Shown here one piece after another: positions 1-6,624 of a DNA stretch of 15,220 nucleotides. The stretch is taken from positions 1-15,220 of the forward strand of contig JANWIS010000135.1 of assembly GCA_025449775.1 (NCBI GenBank). The letters are read 5' to 3'. The position numbers and the translations under genes are program-made. The stretch's first letter is position 1. Each line of letters begins with the position of its first letter. The DNA is from Ignavibacteriaceae bacterium. Its GTDB lineage: Bacteria > Bacteroidota > Ignavibacteria > Ignavibacteriales > Ignavibacteriaceae. Under the pieces are notes generated by a model. It was not told the origin of the DNA. It made no database searches and saw nothing but the letters and a program-made list of their open reading frames with translations.

Positions 1-101
1 CATCAGCTAAATAACTCATTCTTCCTGTCATTTGTTAATAATGAAACTCTCTCCAATCTATTGCGTCTCAACTTCAGGTAAAACAAAAATGAGGAATTAA
101 T

Positions 102-734
102 ATGAACTTTTTTACAACTGCTATTATTAAAACATCAACTGCACATCTACTTATTATTTTTTTGATTATTCTTTTCTCATTTGAATCTGCTTCTCGTACT
201 AATCCAGCAGTAGATTCCCTGAACAAAACTTCACAAAAGTATCTTTCGTTTTACGAATTAGTTGACGGAGAAAAAATTCATTGGGAAGCAAACTTTGATG
301 GGAGCGAAATAACTTCCATTTATAAAAACGGAAATAGAATTCCTGATGAACTTATGGAAGATTATAAACACAAGGTTTATGATCAGCTGGATGAGATGAG
401 TTGCGGAGACAGAAAGTTTACTTTTAAAATGAATGACTTTGATACTAATATGAAAGAGTTTGAACAGGAAATGGAAAAGTTTGGAGAAGAGTTTTCAAAG
501 CACAAAGAACATTTTGATTTGTTTAAGTTCAATGACGAGGAATTCAAAAAAAATATGGAAGAGTTGAGGGAAAAACTTCGTGAGCATGATTTTAACAACT
601 TTCATTGGAACTTCGACGAGGAAGAATTTAAGGAACAAATGAAAGAATTAGAAAAACTTCTGCCCGAACATTTACTGAAACCCGAGGACTTTCCTTTTTA
701 CTTTGAACGGAAAAAAGAAAAGGGTGATGTATAA
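102..734 (+). CDS. Secreted or anchored charged protein of unknown function
   Basis: A 210-residue protein I cannot assign to a family. It starts at an ATG seven bases after GAGG (91-94). Residues 1-30 form an N-terminal hydrophobic segment (LLIIFLIILFSF) that is a signal peptide or anchor, so the rest should lie outside the cytoplasm. Residues 47-97 form a small folded-looking part (KYLSFYELVDGEKIHW, then a GSEITSIYKNGNRIP stretch). Residues 110-190 are dense in Glu, Lys, Asp and Phe and predicted helical. They contain a recurring pattern F-x-x-(E)EF-K-x-x-M-x-E-L near residues 113-127, 143-159 and 171-187. A weak hairpin follows the gene, so it may be transcribed alone or end an operon that begins before the window. 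Export is fairly clear; function is unknown. Confidence 0.75.
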   Translation: MNFFTTAIIKTSTAHLLIIFLIILFSFESASRTNPAVDSLNKTSQKYLSFYELVDGEKIHWEANFDGSEITSIYKNGNRIPDELMEDYKHKVYDQLDEMSCGDRKFTFKMNDFDTNMKEFEQEMEKFGEEFSKHKEHFDLFKFNDEEFKKNMEELREKLREHDFNNFHWNFDEEEFKEQMKELEKLLPEHLLKPEDFPFYFERKKEKGDV

Positions 735-753
735 TTGAATTATTATCTCATAG

Positions 754-780
754 TAAACGGACCAGTTTAATTTTATTTTT
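754..780 (+). terminator. Weak possible rho-independent terminator
   Basis: A five-base-pair stem TAAAC (754-758) / GTTTA (765-769) with a six-base loop is followed by a T-rich run with one interrupting A. The stem is AT-rich and weak. Its place 20 bases after the stop codon at 734 is the main support. Confidence 0.35.
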
Positions 781-885
781 TTCACAATAGTAATAAATCC
801 GCTACTGTACAAATATTTTATGTGATGATACTCAACGAATAACTAACTGTTTTTTAATAAATTTGTTTTGATAAGTTGAGAAGAC

Positions 886-2148
886 ATGAAAAAGGTAGTT
901 ATAATAGGTGGCGGATTTGGCGGACTTTCAGCAGCTAAAGTCCTGGCAAAACATGAGTTTGATATTACAATTATTGATAAGACAAACCATCATGTCTTTC
1001 AGCCATTGCTTTACCAGGTTGCAACAACCGCACTTTCTCCGGCCGACATTGCCAGCCCAATAAGATCAATCTTCAGTGATTATAAAAATGTAGAAGTTTT
1101 TCTTGGTGAAGTAAAATCAATTGACAGAGAACAACGAAAAGTTTTTTTCAACGACTCGGAAATTGATTTTGATTACCTGATTATTGCTACAGGGTCAAGG
1201 CATTCCTATTACGGTAAAGATCACTGGGAAAAATATGCACCCGGTTTAAAAACTTTAGATGATGCTTTGAAGATCAGGGAAAAAATTCTTTTATCTCTTG
1301 AAGCAGCAGAAAAAGAGAAAGTGTCGGATAATCGTCAGAAGCATTTGAACTTCGTAATAATCGGAGGGGGACCAACTGGAGTAGAGCTTGCCGGTGCTAT
1401 TTCTGAAATTGTAAATAAAAATATTCTTCCAGATTTCAGGAACATTGATGCTTCTATGACGAAAGTTTATTTAATAGAAGCACTTCCCGGAATTCTTTCG
1501 GCGTACCCGGATAAGCTTTCAAAGCATGCACTTGAAGATCTGAAAAAACTTGGAGTAATAATTATCCTGAATGAAAAAGTAACTGAAGTAAATGAAAATG
1601 GTGTACAGGTTGGCAACGAATTTATTCAAACCGAAAATATTTTATGGGCCGCAGGAAACCAGGCCTCCTCATTAATCAGTGCTGTAGGGATTGAAACAGA
1701 CAAATCAGGACGAGCAATTGTTAATGATGATATGTGCACTAAAACAGATGAGAACATTTTCGTAATTGGAGATGCAGCCGCATTAAAAAATGAAAAAGGT
1801 GAATATCTCCCGGCAATTGCACCAGTTGCAATGCAGGAGGGTAAATATGTTGCCAAAATTATTGTCAAGGGAATAGATAAAAACTCCAGGAAAAAATTTA
1901 AATACAATGATAAAGGAATGATGGCAACTATTGGAAAAGCAAAAGCTGTTGGAGTAATTAAAGGATTTAAACTTTCTGGCTTACTTGCATGGTTAGTCTG
2001 GTCTTTTGTTCACATACTTTACCTTATAGGATTTCGAAACAGATTGAGAGTTATGATAGAATGGATTTGGTACTATATTACAAACAGACCGGGGATAAGA
2101 TTAATAGTAAAATACAGCGGAGATAAAATTAATAAACCTTTATCATGA
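886..2148 (+). CDS. ndh: Type II NADH:quinone oxidoreductase (NDH-2)
   Basis: A 420-residue FAD enzyme that should oxidise NADH and reduce membrane quinone without pumping protons, on the cytoplasmic face of the membrane. The first dinucleotide-binding motif GGGFGG is at residues 8-13, with acidic D31 at the end of the second strand (FAD). The second, GGGPTG, is at 160-165, with E198 at the end of its second strand as expected for NADH preference. The FAD-phosphate motif IGDAA is at 294-298, and the quinone-side APVAMQEGKYVA segment is at 312-323. The C-terminal part has a hydrophobic helix (about 365-383) and the GFRNR...WIWYYIT...RLI sequence typical of membrane-bound NDH-2. Length is normal for the family. 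A related ferredoxin or sulfide oxidoreductase is less likely because no extra cysteine pair is seen. It appears to stand alone, followed by 196 bases before the RRM gene. Confidence 0.9.
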   Translation: MKKVVIIGGGFGGLSAAKVLAKHEFDITIIDKTNHHVFQPLLYQVATTALSPADIASPIRSIFSDYKNVEVFLGEVKSIDREQRKVFFNDSEIDFDYLIIATGSRHSYYGKDHWEKYAPGLKTLDDALKIREKILLSLEAAEKEKVSDNRQKHLNFVIIGGGPTGVELAGAISEIVNKNILPDFRNIDASMTKVYLIEALPGILSAYPDKLSKHALEDLKKLGVIIILNEKVTEVNENGVQVGNEFIQTENILWAAGNQASSLISAVGIETDKSGRAIVNDDMCTKTDENIFVIGDAAALKNEKGEYLPAIAPVAMQEGKYVAKIIVKGIDKNSRKKFKYNDKGMMATIGKAKAVGVIKGFKLSGLLAWLVWSFVHILYLIGFRNRLRVMIEWIWYYITNRPGIRLIVKYSGDKINKPLS

Positions 2149-2284
2149 GCAGAATATTTGACTTTAGTATTTGTTTAGACTTGTAAAAGCTTAGTATTTA
2201 TTCTAACTTTGAGCGTCTGCATAAAAGAAAGATAACAGCTCTCCAAATAATTAATGCTTTATCTGTTTTTTAAGATGACGATCA

Positions 2285-2312
2285 TCAGGCAAATAGTTAA
2301 CAGAATGCCTGG
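2285..2312 (+). promoter_or_regulatory. Leader hairpin upstream of the RRM gene
   Basis: An inverted repeat CAGGCA (2286-2291) / TGCCTG (2306-2311), extendable by a U-G pair, encloses a 14-base loop. It ends about 20 bases before the AAGGAG ribosome binding site of the RRM gene. It could be a 5' leader structure of that mRNA or a poor terminator for the gene at 886-2148; the T-rich stretch after it is interrupted. The pairing is visible, the role is inferred. Confidence 0.35.
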
Positions 2313-2344
2313 GAGTTATTTATTTATTTTTTAAGGAGTTTAAA

Positions 2345-2662
2345 ATGAACATATACGTGGGCAATCTATCCCCTGAAGTAAAAGAAGATGATTTAACTGA
2401 AGTATTTTCTCAGCACGGCAAAGTAAACAGTGTAAAGGTGATTAGAGACATGTTTACCCAGGAGTCCAGGGGATTTGGCTTTATTGAAATGCCCTCACAA
2501 GCAGAAGCTATGAAAGCAATTGAAACCCTGAATACATATGAACTTAAAGGTAAAAAGTTAGTAGTTAACGAAGCTCGTCCACCAAGAGATAAAAAAGGTG
2601 GTGGCGGTGGTGGTGGTGCTAGAGGCGGTATGAGAGGTGGTGGAAGAGGAGGAAGACGATAA
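2345..2662 (+). CDS. Small glycine-rich RNA-binding protein, single RRM
   Basis: A 105-residue cytoplasmic protein made of one RNA recognition motif and a basic tail. RNP2 reads IYVGNL at residues 3-8 and RNP1 reads RGFGFIEM at 42-49. The aromatic Tyr4, Phe44 and Phe46 expected to stack on RNA bases are present. The conserved GKKLVVNEARP end of the fold is at 69-79. Residues 85-105 are almost only Gly and Arg, resembling RGG tails that add nonspecific RNA affinity. Bacterial proteins of this build (cyanobacterial Rbp and Bacteroidota RNA-binding proteins) are often induced by cold or stress and act after transcription. AAGGAG (2333-2338) sits six bases before the ATG. The gene is flanked by a 5' hairpin and a strong terminator, so it is probably monocistronic. 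Confidence 0.93.
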   Translation: MNIYVGNLSPEVKEDDLTEVFSQHGKVNSVKVIRDMFTQESRGFGFIEMPSQAEAMKAIETLNTYELKGKKLVVNEARPPRDKKGGGGGGGARGGMRGGGRGGRR

Positions 2663-2687
2663 TATTTAATCTTTAAGATAAAAATTT

Positions 2688-2718
2688 AAAGCCGCACTAT
2701 TTGCGGCTTTTCAATTTT
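2688..2718 (+). terminator. Rho-independent terminator after the RRM gene
   Basis: A perfect eight-base-pair stem AAAGCCGC (2688-2695) / GCGGCTTT (2703-2710) with loop ACTATTT is followed by a T-rich stretch interrupted by CAA. It lies 25 bases after the stop codon. Confidence 0.85.
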
Positions 2719-2828
2719 AAAATTATAAATTCATTCTTTGTATTTTTTATACCGGCTTTAAAATTCTTTCTTCAAAATCATAACAATATTCTGGTATTTA
2801 ATTACTCTAAATTTTTTCAGGAGAAATT

Positions 2829-3281
2829 ATGAAGCAATTAATAATTATTTCTGTAATCCTGTTCGCAGTTATTTCAGCTTGCACTTCACTAACATTACAG
2901 CCGGCTAATTTTGCATGGCCTCTCGAATCTGCTCTTCCGGTTGATGACGATGGAAATGTTTTGGAAAAGAGATACTCATTGGAATTCAATACTAAAGCGA
3001 TGTTTTTAGAGGAGTTTAAAGACTCTCTTGCATTTATGAACAGAAAGATAAGATTGATAAGAGATAACCAGGGATTTTACTTTATCACAGCTTCTAGCTT
3101 TAAAAATGTTTATGTCTTCAGAACCGATGAAGGGAAGATGATGCTTGACACAAAAATATTTATTTCTGAGTTCGGTTTGCAGTCTCCTGCTTTCAACCAG
3201 AGAGATCCCTACATTGAACTGGTGGATGGAAAAAATAAAATGAATCTTACCAATAAAGGAGTTGAAGGAGGTACAGAATGA
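2829..3281 (+). CDS. Lipoprotein of tandem envelope module, copy A
   Basis: A 150-residue predicted lipoprotein of a family I do not recognise. The signal peptide ends in the lipobox I-S-A-C with Cys18 as the lipidated residue. Residue 19 is Thr, not Asp, so outer-membrane placement is more likely than retention in the inner membrane. The mature part is gap-free except for one residue against the product of 4864-5316, with more than half of the positions identical by eye. Shared landmarks are ANFAWP, LPVD..GNV, IRLIRD.QG, FKNVYVF, PAFNQR and YIELVDG. This points to a small beta-rich domain. AGGAG precedes the ATG. Its stop overlaps the next start in ATGA (3278-3281), so the two are translationally coupled and their products probably act together. 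Lipidation is well supported; the role is unknown. Confidence 0.85.
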   Translation: MKQLIIISVILFAVISACTSLTLQPANFAWPLESALPVDDDGNVLEKRYSLEFNTKAMFLEEFKDSLAFMNRKIRLIRDNQGFYFITASSFKNVYVFRTDEGKMMLDTKIFISEFGLQSPAFNQRDPYIELVDGKNKMNLTNKGVEGGTE

Positions 3282-4516
3282 GAAGCTTAGTTTCGATAAG
3301 CATATTAGTCTTATTCTTCACAGTAGGATTTAACTATTTAACTTTTGCACAATCCGATAAAGAGATTGTAGATAAATTCAAATCAGGATATGTGACTGTT
3401 GAGAAAAATATTAAAGCTGCAACCACTCTACAAGAACTTGAAGAAGTTGCTGCACAAATAAATTCTTTGAGTCGAGAATTTTCCCAGCATAAAGATTTAC
3501 TGGATAAAAGTCTTTACCCGGACAAATATGATGCTTCAATTAATAAACTTAATAATGAGTTCCTGTTGAGGAAAGGTGATTTTACAACTATTGATGTTCT
3601 TCAAACAGAAGTTGGAGAACTTAAACAGGAAGTTGAATTTTTGAACCAAAGAAATAATGAACTTATCGCACAAGTTCAGAATCTTGAAGCAAGAGGTCAG
3701 AAAGATGCAAAGTCAATTAAGAAATTAGAAAACCTGGTTGCTGAATTAAGATCTTCAATAAGACAAAGAGATGATCTTGTCTTGAGTATGATTGACAGCC
3801 TTATGCCTCCGATTGTAAGAGATAAAGACACTTTAACCATTGAAGATAAAACAACCGTTGCGACACAAGAACAAAAAAATAATGTGTTGAACAATATTAA
3901 AATAACTATAAGAGATAACATCCAGTTTATTCAGGTGACATCATTAAAGCCTGATGATCTTTCAGCAATTAAAAAACAGCAAGCAGATTTTTCAGGGAAG
4001 TGGAGTAAAGTCGGAACTAAGTTAGTTGAAGTTTATATTGATCATAAAAGTAAAGCTGACGAGCTGAAGCAAATAGAAGAATTATTTGATAGCTGGTATG
4101 CAGCTGTTTCAAGCGAAGCATGGGAATCAATGAATGAAGAATTTTCACTCAATGGAATTGAACTCCGAAGCTTTAAAAATGGCAAGGACTTCACAAGCTC
4201 CGTTGAAATGTTTATTACTGAAGAGCTTAAAAATCTTGGAGTGAAAAGTGAACAAGATTCCAAAAAAGTTTATGCAAACTTTGCTGACAGCACATGGTTT
4301 GAAGTAATTCAGCCTGTATGGATGAATTATTTAGTCGAGAATAAATTGCTCACAGATGAAAATAAAAATAAGATGGAGAGTAAAATTGCTGAATGGAAGA
4401 ATGCACTTTATCCATCACATTTGTGGATTTATTTAATAGCTGCTGTTCTAATAATAGTTATGGTAGTTTTCTTTTTTATAAGGAGGAGAAAACAAGAGCT
4501 CCCATCAGTAGACTAG
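3278..4516 (+). CDS. Periplasmic coiled-coil protein with C-terminal membrane anchor, copy A
   Basis: A 412-residue protein of unrecognised family. A signal peptide with likely cleavage after Ala24 (TFA-QSD) exports it. Residues about 105-167 form a coiled coil rich in Leu, Glu, Lys and Gln. A conserved MIDSLMPP motif (171-178) marks its end. A mostly helical domain follows (about 185-375) with several Trp residues in paired positions in copy B (W242, W282, W340, W373). One transmembrane helix (382-401) is followed by RRRK, giving an outside-in topology with a ten-residue cytoplasmic tail. The long coiled coil anchored in the inner membrane, coupled to a lipoprotein gene, suggests a connection across the periplasm; that is inference. 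It aligns without gaps through most of its length to the product of 5316-6563. Confidence 0.85.
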   Translation: MRSLVSISILVLFFTVGFNYLTFAQSDKEIVDKFKSGYVTVEKNIKAATTLQELEEVAAQINSLSREFSQHKDLLDKSLYPDKYDASINKLNNEFLLRKGDFTTIDVLQTEVGELKQEVEFLNQRNNELIAQVQNLEARGQKDAKSIKKLENLVAELRSSIRQRDDLVLSMIDSLMPPIVRDKDTLTIEDKTTVATQEQKNNVLNNIKITIRDNIQFIQVTSLKPDDLSAIKKQQADFSGKWSKVGTKLVEVYIDHKSKADELKQIEELFDSWYAAVSSEAWESMNEEFSLNGIELRSFKNGKDFTSSVEMFITEELKNLGVKSEQDSKKVYANFADSTWFEVIQPVWMNYLVENKLLTDENKNKMESKIAEWKNALYPSHLWIYLIAAVLIIVMVVFFFIRRRKQELPSVD

Positions 4517-4574
4517 ATTTTTAAAATGAATTAAGCTTTACAATATTCATGTGACAGACTTTTTTTGACAAATG

Positions 4575-4600
4575 TGTAGTGTAAAAAATTTTACACCACA
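4575..4600. promoter_or_regulatory. Imperfect palindrome after copy A: operator or weak terminator
   Basis: GTGTAAAA (4579-4586) and TTTTACAC (4589-4596) are exact inverted repeats separated by AA. After one mismatch the symmetry continues with TGT (4575-4577) / ACA (4598-4600). With almost no loop and no clean T-run after it, it fits a dimeric repressor site better than a terminator, but it lies only 58 bases past the copy A stop codon, so a terminator role is possible. Confidence 0.4.
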
Positions 4601-4808
4601 ATTTAAAATATTTTTGATTCTGAGCCCGAAATCAATTCTTTGTAATTTTTGAATCTATCAATTTGAAAGAGTCATCTGGAAAAGACTTGAATTCAAAAGT
4701 AAAATTGGATAAATCCTGAAAGAAAAGTAAGTAAACTATCCACTTATTAGAGGGAAGGTAATTATAGCGAAAAGAGATACTGTTTAATCAATATTAATTA
4801 ATGTGAAA

Positions 4809-4829
4809 TGATTACCGGGAAAGTAATCA
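4809..4829 (+). promoter_or_regulatory. Hairpin in the leader of copy B
   Basis: TGATTAC (4809-4815) and GTAATCA (4823-4829) form a perfect seven-base-pair stem with the loop CGGGAAA, 34 bases before the copy B start codon. No matching element is seen before copy A. It may tune mRNA stability or translation; no known riboswitch is recognised. Confidence 0.35.
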
Positions 4830-4863
4830 AGTTATTATTAACTAATATGAAAGGAAAGCTCTA

Positions 4864-5316
4864 ATGCGACTAAATCTTTTTTTGATTATAACAGCGCTAT
4901 TGACCTATACAGCTTGTTCGACTCTTACCCTAGAATCTGCTAATTTTGCGTGGCCGATAGAATCTGTTCTTCCTGTTGATAAAAATGGGAATGTATTTGA
5001 CGAAAAATATTCCGTCGAATTCAATTCAAAACCATTATTTTTGGAAGAACATCAGGATTCAAATGCCTATATGGGTGAAGAGATCAGGCTAATTAGAGAC
5101 CATCAAGGTTACTACTACATAACAGCTAGGGAATTTAAAAACGTTTATGTCTTCCAGGCTGAAGAAGGTGAACTTAATTTGCAAAACAAAATTTCAATTT
5201 CTGAAATTGGGATTGTTAACCCGGCATTCAACCAGAGATATAGTTATATCGAACTAGTTGACGGGAATAACAAAAAATTTAGTTTAACCCACGAAGGAAT
5301 TGAAGGAGGTATGTAA
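4864..5316 (+). CDS. Lipoprotein of tandem envelope module, copy B
   Basis: A 150-residue paralogue of the lipoprotein at 2829-3281. The signal peptide ends in T-Y-T-A-C with Cys18 as the lipidation site; Tyr at -3 is less usual than Leu or Ile but tolerated. Ser19 again argues for the outer membrane. The mature sequence keeps ANFAWP, LPVD, GNV, FLEE, IRLIRD, FKNVYVF, PAFNQR and YIELVDG, while the signal peptides have diverged. That pattern suggests constraint on the exported domain. The ribosome binding site is AAGGAAAG. The stop codon overlaps the next ATG by one base (TAATG at 5314-5318), so coupling to the downstream coiled-coil gene is preserved. The molecular role is unknown. Confidence 0.85.
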   Translation: MRLNLFLIITALLTYTACSTLTLESANFAWPIESVLPVDKNGNVFDEKYSVEFNSKPLFLEEHQDSNAYMGEEIRLIRDHQGYYYITAREFKNVYVFQAEEGELNLQNKISISEIGIVNPAFNQRYSYIELVDGNNKKFSLTHEGIEGGM

Positions 5317-6563
5317 TGAATAACAAAAATTTAATAGGGCGAATATTCTTACTTCTGTTCGTTGCGTTTACATCATTGAGCATCGCACAATCAGATTATG
5401 AAACAGTTCAGAACTTTAAAAAGGATTGTGCAGCTGTTGAACAACAAATTAGAAATGCTGCTTCAACTACAGATTTGAATGGAATCTCCGGCGACCTTCA
5501 AAAGTTAGCCATGGAATATTCAAATCAATCTGAACTTCTGGATAAGGCTTTGTATCCGCAGAAATTTGAAATGACTATTGCAAGACTTAACGAGGAATTT
5601 AATCAGAAGGAAAGAAATTTTGCTGCGGCCGAAGTTCTGGAAGCAGAGGTAATGGTTCTTAAACAAGAGGTTGATACGTTGAAAGTGATGAACAACGTAC
5701 TGCAAGTAAGCTTTAAAGAATTGGAATTGCAATTCAGTAAAAGCAAAAAAGAAACCAGCAGACTAAATAAAGTTGTCGCTGATCTTAAATCCTCTCTTCA
5801 CAAAAGAGATCTTTTTGTAATGAATATGGTTGACAGTCTTATGCCACCGGTTATGAGAGAAAAGCCAATGCTCTCTTCCGAAGATAAAGATCAGATTACA
5901 TCGGACGTTGAGAAAGATAATATTCTTGTAAATGTTAAAACAACGATTGGAGATAACATCAAATATCTTGATTTAACTTCTTTGCAAGCCACAGATATTT
6001 CAGAAATTCTCGATCAGCAAACAGAATTTGCAGATACGTGGTCGAAGATTGGTCCGAGACTGCTGGAAGTTTATGCCGATGATAAAACCCGGGCAAGAGA
6101 AGTACGCGAAATAGATTCTTTATTTAATACTTGGACAGCTGCAGTTAAACAGGAAGCATGGGAATCTATAAGGGAAGTGTTTGCTGAAAAGGGTATACCG
6201 TTAAATAATTTTTCTGACGGAGAAGGTTTTGCACAATCAGTGAATCAATACATTGAAGATGAGAAAAATAATATCAATGCAGTACCGGAAGAAGACGCCG
6301 AACAAACATTTGAAGAATTTGCCGAAGTTACCTGGACAAATGAAATAGAAGCTAACTGGACACCATTTCTTGTGGAAAACGGAATGCTTGAAAAAAGTCA
6401 TCAAGATATTATTGAAGAAAATATTGAAGTATGGAGAAGTGAACTTTATCCATCGAAGTGGTGGATATGGTTAATAGTTCTGGGAATATTTACTGCCGGA
6501 CTTGCGCTGTTGATATCAAGACTCAAAAGAAATTCACAAGCTCTTGAAATGGCATCAGAATAA
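5316..6563 (+). CDS. Periplasmic coiled-coil protein with C-terminal membrane anchor, copy B
   Basis: A 415-residue paralogue of the product of 3278-4516 with the same architecture. It has a signal peptide with likely cleavage after Ala24 (SIA-QSD), a coiled coil at about 105-167, MVDSLMPP at 171-178 and a helical domain at about 185-375 (W242, W282, W340, W373 keep their positions). It ends in a transmembrane helix at about 382-400 and a basic tail (SRLKR). The conserved 'DKxLYPxKx' segment is at 76-83 and the 'LYPS.xWIxLI' junction before the membrane helix is shared. The hydrophobic stop-transfer helix and tail differ most, as expected for an anchor. A strong terminator follows, so the unit ends here. 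No enzyme motif is visible; a structural or tethering role is the best guess. Confidence 0.85.
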   Translation: MNNKNLIGRIFLLLFVAFTSLSIAQSDYETVQNFKKDCAAVEQQIRNAASTTDLNGISGDLQKLAMEYSNQSELLDKALYPQKFEMTIARLNEEFNQKERNFAAAEVLEAEVMVLKQEVDTLKVMNNVLQVSFKELELQFSKSKKETSRLNKVVADLKSSLHKRDLFVMNMVDSLMPPVMREKPMLSSEDKDQITSDVEKDNILVNVKTTIGDNIKYLDLTSLQATDISEILDQQTEFADTWSKIGPRLLEVYADDKTRAREVREIDSLFNTWTAAVKQEAWESIREVFAEKGIPLNNFSDGEGFAQSVNQYIEDEKNNINAVPEEDAEQTFEEFAEVTWTNEIEANWTPFLVENGMLEKSHQDIIEENIEVWRSELYPSKWWIWLIVLGIFTAGLALLISRLKRNSQALEMASE

Positions 6564-6588
6564 TTATCTATAAATGTATTGTGGTAAA

Positions 6589-6616
6589 CCCCCCGATAAG
6601 ATCGGGGGGCTTTTTT
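6589..6616 (+). terminator. Strong rho-independent terminator
   Basis: A nine-base-pair stem CCCCCCGAT (6589-6597) / ATCGGGGGG (6601-6609) with an AAG loop is followed by C and six T residues. It ends the transcript of copy B. Read on the other strand it is followed by only three T residues, so it may also serve the convergent MFS gene, less efficiently. Confidence 0.92.
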
Positions 6617-6624
6617 ATCTTGAT

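Larger units (their letters stand above)
4517..4863. other. Long intergenic region between the two module copies
   Basis: This 347-base AT-rich gap separates copy A from copy B. I see no convincing gene in it. It holds an imperfect palindrome at 4575-4600, a ten-base palindrome TTGAATTCAA at 4687-4696, and a seven-base-pair hairpin at 4809-4829 shortly before copy B. Its length and these structures suggest that copy B has its own promoter and is not simply co-transcribed with copy A. Confidence 0.5.

Noticed and set aside
1..101. Possible end of an upstream gene
   Set aside because: No frame with coding character or recognisable residues could be seen in these bases; treated as upstream non-coding sequence.
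2254..2334. A 26-codon frame just before the RRM ribosome binding site, a possible leader peptide
   Set aside because: No ribosome binding site before its ATG, codon content follows the AT-rich leader, and it overlaps the hairpin; nothing suggests translation.
2738..2764. TTGTAT and TAAAAT as a promoter of module copy A
   Set aside because: The spacing is 15 bases and the first hexamer matches poorly; too weak in such AT-rich sequence.
4565..4570. TTGACA, a perfect -35 consensus
   Set aside because: No acceptable -10 hexamer at 16-18 bases; the site falls among AT-rich palindrome sequence, so no promoter is called.
4572..4652. A 26-codon frame in the gap between module copies
   Set aside because: No ribosome binding site, and its start lies in the palindrome; expected by chance in AT-rich DNA.
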